64,000 bases of DNA from Clonostachys chloroleuca (lineage: Eukaryota; Ascomycota; Sordariomycetes; Hypocreales; Bionectriaceae): NCBI GenBank assembly GCA_037952775.1, contig JBANAY010000004.1:11966001-12030000 (forward strand), given 5' to 3'. Position numbers and translations under genes: made by a program. Shown here in pieces: positions 1 through 9,793 of this stretch. The stretch's first letter is position 1; each line of letters begins with the position of its first letter. Under the pieces are notes generated by a model, which worked only from the letters and a program-made list of their open reading frames with translations, was not told where the DNA came from and did not search any database.

Positions 1-285
1 GCTTCCAAGTCGTGTTTCCGCATTAGAAATGGTATCTGAAGGAGAGAGGAATCGACGGCTGTGCCTCTGCGTCGGCTGCGATACAGACCCTCGGTCGATT
101 GTGGAAGCGGCCCTGCTGATGGTCGTGGTTTCCATGGACGTCCGCTCACTCGATTTGCCAGGGATTCCTAGTAGCTTTTGCGACAATATGTTTACGTCTA
201 AGTCGTTGGCGTTGGCTTCATTATGCCCAGACTGGGCCAAAGACTCTAGTGGGAGCCTGCGAAGGTTTTCGAGGCGTTTCTCGGT
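1..285 (-). other. Possible extra 3' exon of the kinase-like gene, open to the left edge
   Basis: Seen: on the minus strand one frame stays open for 95 codons from about 285 to the window edge. It is rich in Ser, Thr, Glu and Arg, with no domain I recognise. It is preceded by a good acceptor (branch-like tctactaa, then gagcag). A phase-compatible donor (gtcagt, starting at 414 on the minus strand) sits inside the last exon of the neighbouring kinase gene, before its stop at 334-336. Inference: the kinase may have a longer, alternatively spliced tail that runs out of the window. The simpler model is that the kinase ends at 334 and this is a chance open frame. RNA reads across 286-414 would decide. 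Confidence 0.3.
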
Positions 286-333
286 CTGCTCTTCTTTTTA
301 GTAGAATTCGACCTCTTTGGAGACCCGCTTGGC

Positions 334-2310
334 TTACATCGGATGTAAAAGGAGGGGGAAGTTGCCGGTGTCTATCTCGTCCAAAGGGTGATCGAGATGA
401 TATTCGTTACTGACGAAGGAGGTTGCAAGAATATACTCCATCTCACTGCAGATCTTATCAATCTTGGATCGCTGGCCGGGCCTTTCCCTCAGCATATGGT
501 TCTTGATTAGATCTATGAATAGACCAAGCTGTTCAGAGCAATGCGGCTGCTGGCGTAGAAAGTTACACCACTAGATAAGGGAATCAGTCCTTGTTCTTGC
601 AATAGCGGAAACTGAGAACGTTTCGCAAGCGAAGAACCCACCTTTGGGACCGAGCTTTTTACACTAGGCCCTCTCTCTCCGTCTATGTTGAAGAATTTAT
701 CCTCGACATGGTCATATTGTTTAGTGTCCTCCAATTTTCGTAGAGTTTGAAAGCCTTGAAGCATTTGAGGGTCATTACGTCTGTTGAACTTCTTAGAAAT
801 GGCCTTGGATCCGAGCAAATGCCAAGTTATTAGTTCGAGATAAACGCAACCCAACGTCCACACGTCATACATTTGGTTGACCGGCTCCTCGCCGCCCATC
901 CTAGTTTCGGGTGGCTGATAGGTTCGAGAGTACCCAACTTTAGAAGCCGTGCCCTGGTCAACAGAATTAGGGGAGTGGAATCTCATAAGAGTAAAGTCAG
1001 CAATGACGAGTCGATATCTGGTAGGGTCGGTAGTATCCTCGTCTCCCTCTTGAGAGCTAAAGCAAAGGATATTGAGTGGCTTGATATCTCCATGTCGACC
1101 CCGGTTCTGGCGACCTTTCCAACTGTTATGCCTGTGAACTTTCTGCAGAGCCTTGGCGAGGCCATGGCATTGGCCAAGCATCCAATCTAGCGACTCATGA
1201 GAGTCTGGCTGATTTGGGACATTTTTCCAGAACTGCTTAAGATTGTATCTAGCCCAGGGGAAGACCATGTAATATGTGGTTTCCGTTTCATAAGACATCA
1301 GTAGTGGAATGAGATGTATATGACCTGATTGGGATCCGCTAAATCGTTCTAGGGCTGCTCGCTCATGGTAAAAGTCGTTCTTTTTAGATTCGCGATCACG
1401 ATGAAATTTTTTCAACGCATAAAACGGCCCGGGGATTCCCCATCTCTATGTAACAGTCAGTCAATGCACGAAGTGCGGGGGCCATCTTATATCGCCAGTA
1501 CATGGAAGCGGCTTCTGTACCTCGTGCTCTTCACAATAGTAGTGATCATGGTGGAACAACACTTTCCAAACTCGCCCATGCGTTCCCGATCCTCCCTTAA
1601 CCTGCTCTTTGCATAAAAGAGGTATCGGTGTCTCGCCACTGAGCTTATAATGCTTGATTTTCTGGGAGTTAAAATGGAAAAAGGGAGCAAGGACCATATC
1701 CTGCTTTTCAACAAATGAATCTGCGTCCTTGTCGGTAAAACCTTCCAATCGAAACACTGCGTCCTCATCGGTAAACCCTTCCGGTTGAAACACCGCGTGA
1801 GTTCGTAAAAGAGGAAGCGACGAGTCGAACAACTTGTGACAACGAAATAACGTGATGTGCTGGGGCTTCTCTAACCGTAAGAGAAGCGCAAATATCCGGG
1901 CACGACTCGTCTGAAAGCTACTTCCCCATATTTGGTTGTACCATTCAAGAGGGTCTTCATCCGGAAACCAAAACTGCCTCATCTCTTCCAAATTCTCGCG
2001 GCTGAGAACGTGCCTCAAACCACAAAGGGGAAGGTAATGATTTTTTGGAGAAGACTTCTTTGGGCGGAGCTCGGGACTAATCATACTATAGTAACGACTC
2101 TCCTGCAAATCGCTCGCTTTTAGTACGGGGTACATTTATTCTCCATTGTATTTCACTCACAGGGGTTCTTTCAATGGTTTTATTATACCTCCCACGCTCA
2201 ACAACTTGACATTCCCGCTCACTTGAAGCGGGAGGGAATTTACACCCTTCGTTGAGTAATCTCTCCCACTCGCCGAACCCCCGATCTGTGACCAGATCAT
2301 CTGGATCCAT
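334..2310 (-). CDS. Protein-kinase-like protein with altered DFG motif
   Basis: Four exons (2310-2161, 2102-1521, 1445-642, 570-334) give about 590 residues; introns are 58, 75 and 71 nt with GTGAGT, GTACAG and GTGGGT donors. Seen: a glycine-rich stretch G-G-S-G-T-H-G-R-V near residue 230, Y-A-L-K-K with the presumed ATP-binding Lys near 256, H-G-D-I-K-P-L-N-I-L with the catalytic Asp near 364, then A-D-F-T in place of D-F-G near 394, and the D-V-W-T-L-G-C-V helix. HGD for HRD is common in fungal kinases of incompatibility-type loci; DFT should weaken Mg binding, so activity is uncertain. The N-terminal 200 residues are not a known domain to me. It carries a 36-nt in-frame duplication (see repeat). 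It is divergent from a related kinase gene at 4376. The first ATG follows a gene-free spacer and starts the longest compatible model. A longer C-terminus is possible. Confidence 0.75.
1719..1796 (-). repeat. 36-nt tandem duplication inside the kinase-like gene
   Basis: Two adjacent near-identical units encode V-F-x-x-E-G-F-T-D-x-D-A twice (EGFTDEDA then EGFTDKDA). The duplication is in frame, upstream of the kinase domain, and the copies differ at a few bases, so it is not brand new. Confidence 0.7.
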
Positions 2311-4375
2311 GGTGGGAAGATACGAAGTGTAGAGAAAAAGAATACTAAGAACAAAAGGGGGAAGGCAGAATCAATATATAGAATATTCGGCTTATCGAAC
2401 GTCGGAGTTGCCTTATAGACTAGCAACTGAATGGATAACCACTCTCTATCTCCATATTGAATCGCATCGAAAGTGCGGTAGCAATGATACTAAATAGCCC
2501 CTCGCCTATCGATCCTATGAAATCCACATCCTAGCACAGCATCACAGTGCGAGCCTTATTTTCAACAAACCGTCGCAGTTAGTTTCCTAGACTGTGTTTG
2601 CCTGTTCCTTCTTGGGGTTGTCGCTGATCACCCCCGCTCCTCTCAGCGGCAATCCTCCGGGCTAGTTATTGCCTTGCAGCAACCAGGGCTGGAGGTGGAG
2701 GCTATTATCGACCCCCGTATGACTATACACCACTGTCCATTCTATATTTGTAAATAGCCTAGAGGGATAGTTGCCGGAGGTTGCCGGAGGCGGGGAACGC
2801 CAAAGACCCTTTACAGCCGCAAGTTCTGGAACTCTACAATCATCTGGGCATTGGCTGTCACACGGCCGAACCATAAATGCAGCGTGATACTACATAAGTA
2901 GGATGTACCCCCCTGCAGTGGCTGGAGGCTGAAGACGCAGCAGCGGCGAAGGGCCTTCGCCACTTCAGCGTGCAGGAAAAAATGACAAGATACGGTCACT
3001 CCGTAAGCGGCCACCACCCTCTGAGGTGCCATTGGATGCGTTGACTGTCCGACGCTATACGTAATACCGCATCATGCTTCCAATAAGCACCTAGGTCCTT
3101 ACCGACCGTATGATAATAGGGGCAAAGCATCAATACCTGATTCATACTTTTAGCTGAGGCGCAGCGTAAATACCTATTCATAAAGACCGCCAGTCCTCCC
3201 CCAGCGGCGGCTTCCCAGGCTAACACCTCTCTTGAACAGATCATTCACAAAATTTCCGCTTGTTTCCTTCTTGTGTTTCTTATTATCTTCAAGATGCCGG
3301 TCGAAGAGTGTCGTATTCAGTGCCGGCATATCAAGAATCCTCAAAGCCTGGTCAGAAATCTCCAAATGTTTTGCAGCAAAAACAACATTGAGATTCAGAG
3401 CCTTGAGATGAGAAACGACGAATACATAATTGGGATCAGGCGGCTGCCCACTGTCTGCACATAGACTGGGGCGATACAGGTGAGATACATAACAGGCAAC
3501 GGCTTATGATCAACCCCTCAGCTGACCATATGCCTGCAGAGAGTAAGCATGCATGCATGTGTTTTCGGAGAAATAATTGCACATTGGTAGTTAGTGGAGG
3601 GTCAGCAAGGCGCAGCCGGTCAGAAATAGATAGCTGAAAGCGCTCTGGAACGTGCCACAGGGGCAGAAGCCCTGGATGCGCGACGAGCTGAAAAAAAATA
3701 GTAAATTCATCCAGCAATAATTGGGCAGCGTGACAGCTCACATGTGAGAGACACCCTTGGCACTGTAGGTTATAGTCTCGTGTCTCATCCTCGTAGCATT
3801 CTCACATCATCGACCCACGAGTCCCTCTATCTCTCAACCAATAATCTCATCTACTGCCTAATATATAAAGCCACTGACGTTCTCCGGCTCGTCGAAGTGG
3901 AGTTATCACCAGCAGGCGCACCGTAACCTCACATAAGGCAACCTGCATGATGACTGGCCACATCGGTAACGCTTGAAAAGCCACAGCGGTTCTGCAAGTT
4001 ATCGGAGGGCAGATTAGCAGGCGTATTCCTCAGACCATTGATTTGCACTTTTCCTCGTTGTAACCCACACCTCAAGTCTCAACTCTCTTACACATTGCGG
4101 GCATATTAATTGCCTAGTGGGGAAATAATAGAACCCGAGGGAGAAAAGCCGCGACGTTATGACGAATAGAATGTGCATTTCGTAACACTAACTTTCGCAA
4201 AAGTGTACTTCTATGCAAATCTGATGGCGGATCGTATGACTATTTTCTTGCCGGCGATTCTCTTCCGTACTTGACCAGAGGTCAAATAAACTTTATTCTT
4301 CTCTTTAACTCAAGATATCAAACCAATCAACCCAAAAATTCCTCCGATAAACTGCAACGTTGAAAAATACCAACA
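2311..4375. other. Divergent spacer between the two kinase-like genes
   Basis: Contains the 5' regions of both kinase genes. Seen: a direct repeat of ttgccggagg at about 2770-2790 and one coding-like fragment on the minus strand (listed separately). No other open frame looks like a gene. Confidence 0.5.
3174..3479 (-). pseudogene. Coding-like fragment, unidentified
   Basis: On the minus strand one frame reads without stops for about 100 codons and has protein-like composition (for example V-V-S-H-L-K-A-L-N-L-N-V and R-I-L-D-M-P-A-L-N-T). No ATG starts it, no confident upstream or downstream exon can be joined, and I do not recognise the family. It could be the remains of a gene that once lay between the two kinases, or chance. 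Confidence 0.2.
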
Positions 4376-6093
4376 ATGGATGATACAACGTCTCTACCGC
4401 CTGTGACCTACCGCGTGGTAAAGGAATATATGGAGAATTTTCAACCAAAAGACGAATTTTCTACCTTTTTGCCACTAGTATGCATTTTGGAACTCGCCAG
4501 TGAGAAAAGTGTAGCATCTACTTTGTCGTCCTCTAAGCTGTTTCAAAATGAAGATGTCGATGAGGTGGCAGGCCATATAGCGGAAAAAGCACCAAGACTA
4601 TTTCTGTCTCTAATTTTCGCCGGATGCCTTCCTCTACTTGAAGTTCTAGTAAAGAACAACTTCACAGATGATAACTTGCCTATCGCTTATGAGGGATCAC
4701 AAGATAGCGCAGGCGATATCCAAAGACTGTGCGAAACCGACCAACTTGACATTCAGTTCAATTCAGCGCGCCCTTCGAAATATTTCGGTCAGCTCGATGA
4801 GAAGCCTCTTGACGACTTCATCAAAGATCAATGGGCATTTCTTGCTCCTGCATTTCCAAGCGGGGGATTTACAACCTACGTTTTTCACCCCAGTCGCCGA
4901 TTTCCATACTCGCCCCCGGCGAACCAAGTTCGGCATGCCGGTTCCTTTTTCAGTGTCGTGTGGAATGTCATTTTACATGATTACGAGTCGGATTGTGTAT
5001 GTCTTTTCGTTTTCCTTCCATTATCGTGAATATTTTTTCTGATATGGGTATACTTTAGCCCTCCCTTGACTCAGACGGACCTGAAGTCGCAATAAAATCA
5101 TTGTCTACAGAAGACGACGACTCAGGAGTCAAAGTCGACGAATTCTACAAACGAGAGGTCGAGACCCTCAAAATAATGGCAGATATGGCCGAAGCAGGTG
5201 AAAAGCATCTGATTCGAGCCATCACGGCTTACGGGTGCGGAACCAAGAGACATTTCGTCTTTCCGTGGGCCAAAGGTGGCAATCTCGACCAGTTTTGGCA
5301 GCATTTTGACGCAAGCAAGTCATATGGGAGAGAAAATCGCATCGAATGGTCCCTGGAACAGATGATTGGGGTTGCTCGAGCTTTGACAAGACTCCATGAG
5401 AGTGGCGTTCGCCACGGTGACATCAAGCCCCAGAACATTTTGCACTTTACGTACGTCCGCGGTTCAGCATCGGGAGACCTGGTGATCTCCGACGTTGGAC
5501 TTGCAAAATATCATCAAGCTTACACACTAGATCGAACCAAGTATACAACAACTAAGAGCGTTACGGTTGACTATCAGCCACCTGAACCTGAGAAGCTGGT
5601 GCGGTCGCGAGTCTATGACAATTGGTCCTTGGGCTGCGTGTTCCTTGAGTTCACTATCTGGATTGTCGAAGGGTATGACGGCCTGTCTCAATTCCGGAAG
5701 AAACTCAAGGATAAGAACAACTTTAAGAGGTTCTGGGCTTTTGGAGCCGAGGATGTGCCAGAGGTCCATCATGTTGTTCGGGAAAAAATGGAGGAATTGC
5801 GAAAAGAGGCGCGTTTGGCTTACTTGACCCGGCCTATGGTTGACCTTATCGAGACAAAGCTTCTAATCGCCGGGAAGACTTATAACCCGAGCGAAGAGCA
5901 TCGCATATTGGAAGATCTCATCGACATCCAACGTTTGCACGAGAAGATTTTACGGGATGGCCCTGAGCCGCCTCAAGCAACAGACCGAAATCAACAAGAT
6001 GGATCCTCGACTTCGATGGACCAGGAAAGAACTGGCATTTCAAATAAAGTGAGAAGAGCCCGTTTCAATTCAAAGAAGTACAAATGGTTTTAA
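4376..6093 (+). CDS. Protein-kinase-like protein with DVG in place of DFG
   Basis: Two exons (4376-4996, 5059-6093) joined by a 62-nt GTATGT intron in phase 0 give 551 residues. Seen: V-A-I-K with the ATP-anchoring Lys near residue 220 right after the splice, H-G-D-I-K-P-Q-N-I-L with the catalytic Asp near 328, S-D-V-G instead of D-F-G near 352, and D-N-W-S-L-G-C-V. The glycine loop is degenerate (A-G-S-F-F-S-V-V). The layout matches the kinase at 334-2310: an N-terminal region with a D-Q-W-A-F-L-A-P type motif, then the kinase fold, so the two are probably old paralogs. The C-terminus is basic. A GTGAGA donor-like site at 6049 followed by ttaactaac hints at alternative splicing, but the tested joins hit early stops. 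It lies 220 bp before the HET gene on the same strand; a shared role in non-self recognition is inference from neighbourhood only. Confidence 0.75.
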
Positions 6094-6314
6094 CTAACAA
6101 ACCCAAAATAAGTATGTAAGTAGCTCCATCTGGCGCTGTTGTTGGTGTTAGACTACTAACGGGAATCGGTCTTTGGTACAAAGAATGTAAGCAATCACCC
6201 TTCTTTCTGAAATTCTTCCAATCTGATACTGACATCTATCAGCCAGTAAGTATATGTTACTTAGGGGTACCTTAAGCAATATACAATATACATCAAGTTT
6301 CTAACGCCAACCAG

Positions 6315-8299
6315 CATACGACCAAACTCAAAGACGAATGGCAGAACACCACGGATAGAACACTAGCAAACCAAATAATATCAGAGCTTGGTTGGCCATC
6401 TGTTAGGCCACCATCAGAGCCGTCAGCGTTGTGCGAATTATGCAATAACTGGAATCCTGAGACATCCATATGGGCACTTGGTCGTGACATCGACGAACTA
6501 AAACGTGGTTCCCAGGCGTGTAGCCTGTGTAGGCTTCTGCTTCAATGTCTTTCAAGCGCTGATTTGAAGAGCGGCGAATTGATAACTCTCTTCCGAGAGG
6601 AGCAATCTCATGGCTTTCGACTTTCGTCTCAAGGCCCTTCTTTGATATCATTGTATTCTGATCCAGGTAATTCTTCCTCAGTGAGCCTCTGAGTGTGTTC
6701 TTACTCCAAGCTAAGAAGTTTCCAGGTCCAGCCAGTGAAGATCGATCATATCCACCACCTGGCCTTCCACTGCTCCCTAGCCCAGCTAGTCCCCAGCAAT
6801 TCCACTTATTGAATAGTTGGATACACGAATGCGATGGGAAGCACAAGTGTATGACTGAAGCGCAAGATGGGCGTGCTCCTTCTGGGCAGATGCCCACAAG
6901 AATGATTGCTGTCGGGAAGGACATAAACTCCACCGTCCGACTCGTGGAATCTGCTCTTCTCCCTAAGGACAAATATGTTGCTTTGAGCCACCGTTGGGGA
7001 GATCTTTCGCAATATGTCCAGTTTTGTACTCTCGACAGCAACATCGACGACTTTAAGGAAAGTATTCCCTACGACTACCTCCCGAGGAGCTTCCAGGATG
7101 CTATACGGGTCACCCGCGCGATCGGTATTTCGTATCTGTGGATTGATTCCTTGTGTATTATTCAAGGGAACGCTCAAGACTGGGATAAGGAATCTTCTCG
7201 CATGGAAGACGTGTTCAATTCCGCGTACTGCGTTCTAGCGGCTACTTCTGCCGCCTCGTCACTAGAAGGGTTTCTGGGGAGGACACAACCGCGTGAGTCC
7301 GTCACTGTACAGACTCCTAAAGGTCCCATCTACATGTGCAGAGCCATCGATGACTTCGACTCCCATGTACAGCGAGGTCTTCTCAACTCACGCGGATGGG
7401 TACTTCAGGAGAGAGCGCTAGCTCGCCGTACTCTGCATTTCACCTCAACGCAGATATATTGGGAATGCGGGGAGACCATTCATTGCGAAACCTTGGCCCA
7501 GCTGAAAAAGTAAGCATCTCAAACCCAACCAACGAAGAATAAGTAGTCAAAGCTTTGGGGCGTCCATGACTAACTCTGATTGCGTGATAGTCCTCAGTCA
7601 CAGTTCTTGGGGGACGCAGATTTTCCCAATTCCGGTCTTCAGTACTACAAGGATGAAAGGATCCGACTTATACAACACCTCTATGAGCTTTACAGTGGTC
7701 TCGGATTGTCCTACCCAACAGATCGCCCCAAAGCCATTCTAGGGCTTGAGCGGCGATTAGGTCGTGTCTTCAAGTCACGGGCTCAGCATGGCATCTTTGG
7801 TCAATTCTTTTTCAGAATGCTTCTTTGGCGAGCCCAAGAACGTGGGAAGCTTACTCAGATTTTCCGACCAGAAGAACGACGTGTTCCAACTTGGTCTTGG
7901 ATGGCTTGTGCTGGGGCAATCACTTACATGGATGTTCCCTTCAACGGAGTGATTTGGTTAGATAACCTGAAGAAACCTTTCACCTCTACGGAAATGGAAG
8001 TAACCGATGAATGGGATGGCCGCCTCTCCGCTAGGGCAAGTGACTTCATCACTTATTCCTGGAGTAACACAGTTGATCTTGTTCTCGACTTCGAGGTTCA
8101 GAAGGAGGGTTTCAGCAATTGGAAGTGTGTGTTGCTCGGCAAAGAAAAAGGGGACAATTCATCCAGCGCACCAGCTTATTATGTTTTATTGATACGGGTT
8201 GTACCGGGCACCGTTCCACCCATCTGGCAGAGAATTGGTGTTGCTAAAGTCAACCGCTCACTGATCTCTCCCAACACCATTTGTGTTTTGATAGGTTAA
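6315..8299 (+). CDS. HET-domain (heterokaryon incompatibility) protein, 5' end unresolved
   Basis: Three exons (from about 6315 to 6666, 6726-7509, 7591-8299) give at least 614 residues; introns are 59 and 81 nt and phases agree. Seen: an N-terminal C-E-L-C ... C-S-L-C-R-L-L-L zone, then the HET core: Y-V-A-L-S-H-R-W-G, S-F-Q-D-A-I, Y-L-W-I-D-S-L-C-I-I-Q with a following D-W, and R-G-W-V-L-Q-E-R, with W-T-W-S-W-M-A style C-terminal blocks. Known: HET domains trigger cell death when incompatible strains fuse; they act in the cytoplasm with variable partners. No ATG exists in the first exon's frame; 6315 follows a good acceptor (ttctaac..ccaaccag), so a short upstream exon with the start must lie in 6094-6314. 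Donor-like sites at 6187 and 6246 support this. Confidence 0.8.
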
Positions 8300-8590
8300 A
8301 ACCTCATCAAAGACCTTGGGATCTTTAAAACCACCATTCATATATTTCTGACTTCAGTAGAAGTCTAGGTTGGCCATAATTAATAAATTCATTTATTACA
8401 CAGTCCATCTTACTTCACCCTTCATCTCAGTTTGGACCGCGGCTTGAGCAATCTTGCAATCCCCTTCAATAGTAATATCATATCCGAAGATGGCCATGTA
8501 GTTCTTCGAGCTGATATACCAGCATCTTAAGAATCTAAGCTCTAATGGTGAAAAAAGACGGCCAGTCGCGTTGTTTTGAGTGTCGTCCTC
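8300..8590. other. 3' spacer between convergent genes
   Basis: AT-rich 3' region shared by the HET gene and the gene on the minus strand. No open frame of interest. Confidence 0.5.
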
Positions 8591-9793
8591 TTATACCCAG
8601 AAGGTGTCGCTGTCATCGTCAGCAATACCAGCCTCGGCCATCAAAGCCTTGGCTCTGATTCGGGCATCATCGCAATCTGACCCAAAAGCGGGTTTGAGCT
8701 TTTGAATGAGCAAGAAATTTTGGGTTGAGCCGTATTTGCTCTCCAGCCATTGAACTTGCTTTGGAGAAAAAAATGTAGTTAGTCTCAAGCATGGGCTCTT
8801 GGTATGAATGTTCGCTATCCGCAAGGTCGGCATCGCTATCGTCAGAGTCATCCATGAAGAAGGCATTTTCGAAGGCATTGGCAATCGCCTGGGCCTTACA
8901 ATCCTCGTCTTCGTAAACTTTGAGCCCAAATGCGAGCATGACGTTAATTAAGCTGCCCAAAGGCGGCTTTGATCCACCGCAGTTGCTTTCCGTAAACAAA
9001 TGATCAACATACTGCTCGTCAGGAACAGATTCATCTCATCCGTGGAGGAGTCACCCTCGTCCTCACCCTCGTTATTCTCGTCATCGTCTTCAAGGGTAGG
9101 GCGCTTTCTTAACATGAAGTTCCGCAACACAGATCGAGCCAGCTCTGAATCCTCATTATCGCCGAAGAAGCCGGATGATGTGGATTTCATGTCATCCTTG
9201 CGTTTGATTTCAGTGGCGATCCGTGTCTGCTTGCTCTCAGGCCAAAAGGCGCCGATTACATGTATAACTGATGGTGATGGATCAATAGACGAGGGACCAA
9301 CTTCGGTTCCGATCGGGGGTCCACTGAGTTGGATTTCACAGAGCTTTGTGTCAGGCTTACAATATGCCACTTGACGGCCAGTGGCGGGATCCGTGAATGC
9401 CCTGCTCCTGACCGAGTATGCGTATTCGTCGTAGACGGGAGCACCTATAATGTTGCAGAGGATGCTAGGGACATTCAGCACATTTTCCAATCGCATGGTT
9501 CCATGCGAGGTTGGGCCAGTCTTGTTGGCGGCAACTTTGATGGGAAGATTGACTGTGCACATGCCGATGACCGGCAGTGTTCCTCCGAAACTGATCTCTA
9601 CAAACGATTCAACCGGCATGTAGTCGTCAGCGAACCATGATCTATCCTCGGCGAGGCTGAACGAACCAGTCAGTTGAAGAGCGACAGTATTGTGCAGTAG
9701 CACTTGGGGTGGGGCATACTGAATGTTGGTCCCATTGGAGACAATCCACGAGGGACATGGCAGAGGGTCTTCCTCGCCTTTTGGAGGCGTCAT
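8591..9793 (-). pseudogene. Copia-retroelement-derived beta-barrel gene, frame-disrupted
   Basis: From the ATG at 9793 the minus strand encodes a protein like the protease/beta-barrel region of copia (TNT 1-94-like) polyproteins: P-S-W-I-V-S-N-G-T-N-I, R-S-W-F-A-D-D-Y, V-I-G-M-C-T-V, N-V-P-S-I-L-C-N-I-I. Similar stand-alone genes occur widely in Sordariomycetes and look domesticated; they end in a module with W-[IL]-E-x-x-Y-G ... Y-x-D-E-D-C. Here two such modules follow (L-K-V-Y-E-D-E-D-C, then W-L-E-S-K-Y-G-S) but in different frames: one shift near 9028-9040 and one at the A7 run 8767-8773. I could not remove both with introns of compatible phase. No LTRs, integrase or reverse transcriptase flank it. 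It is either a decaying gene or one hit by base-calling errors. Confidence 0.6.
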
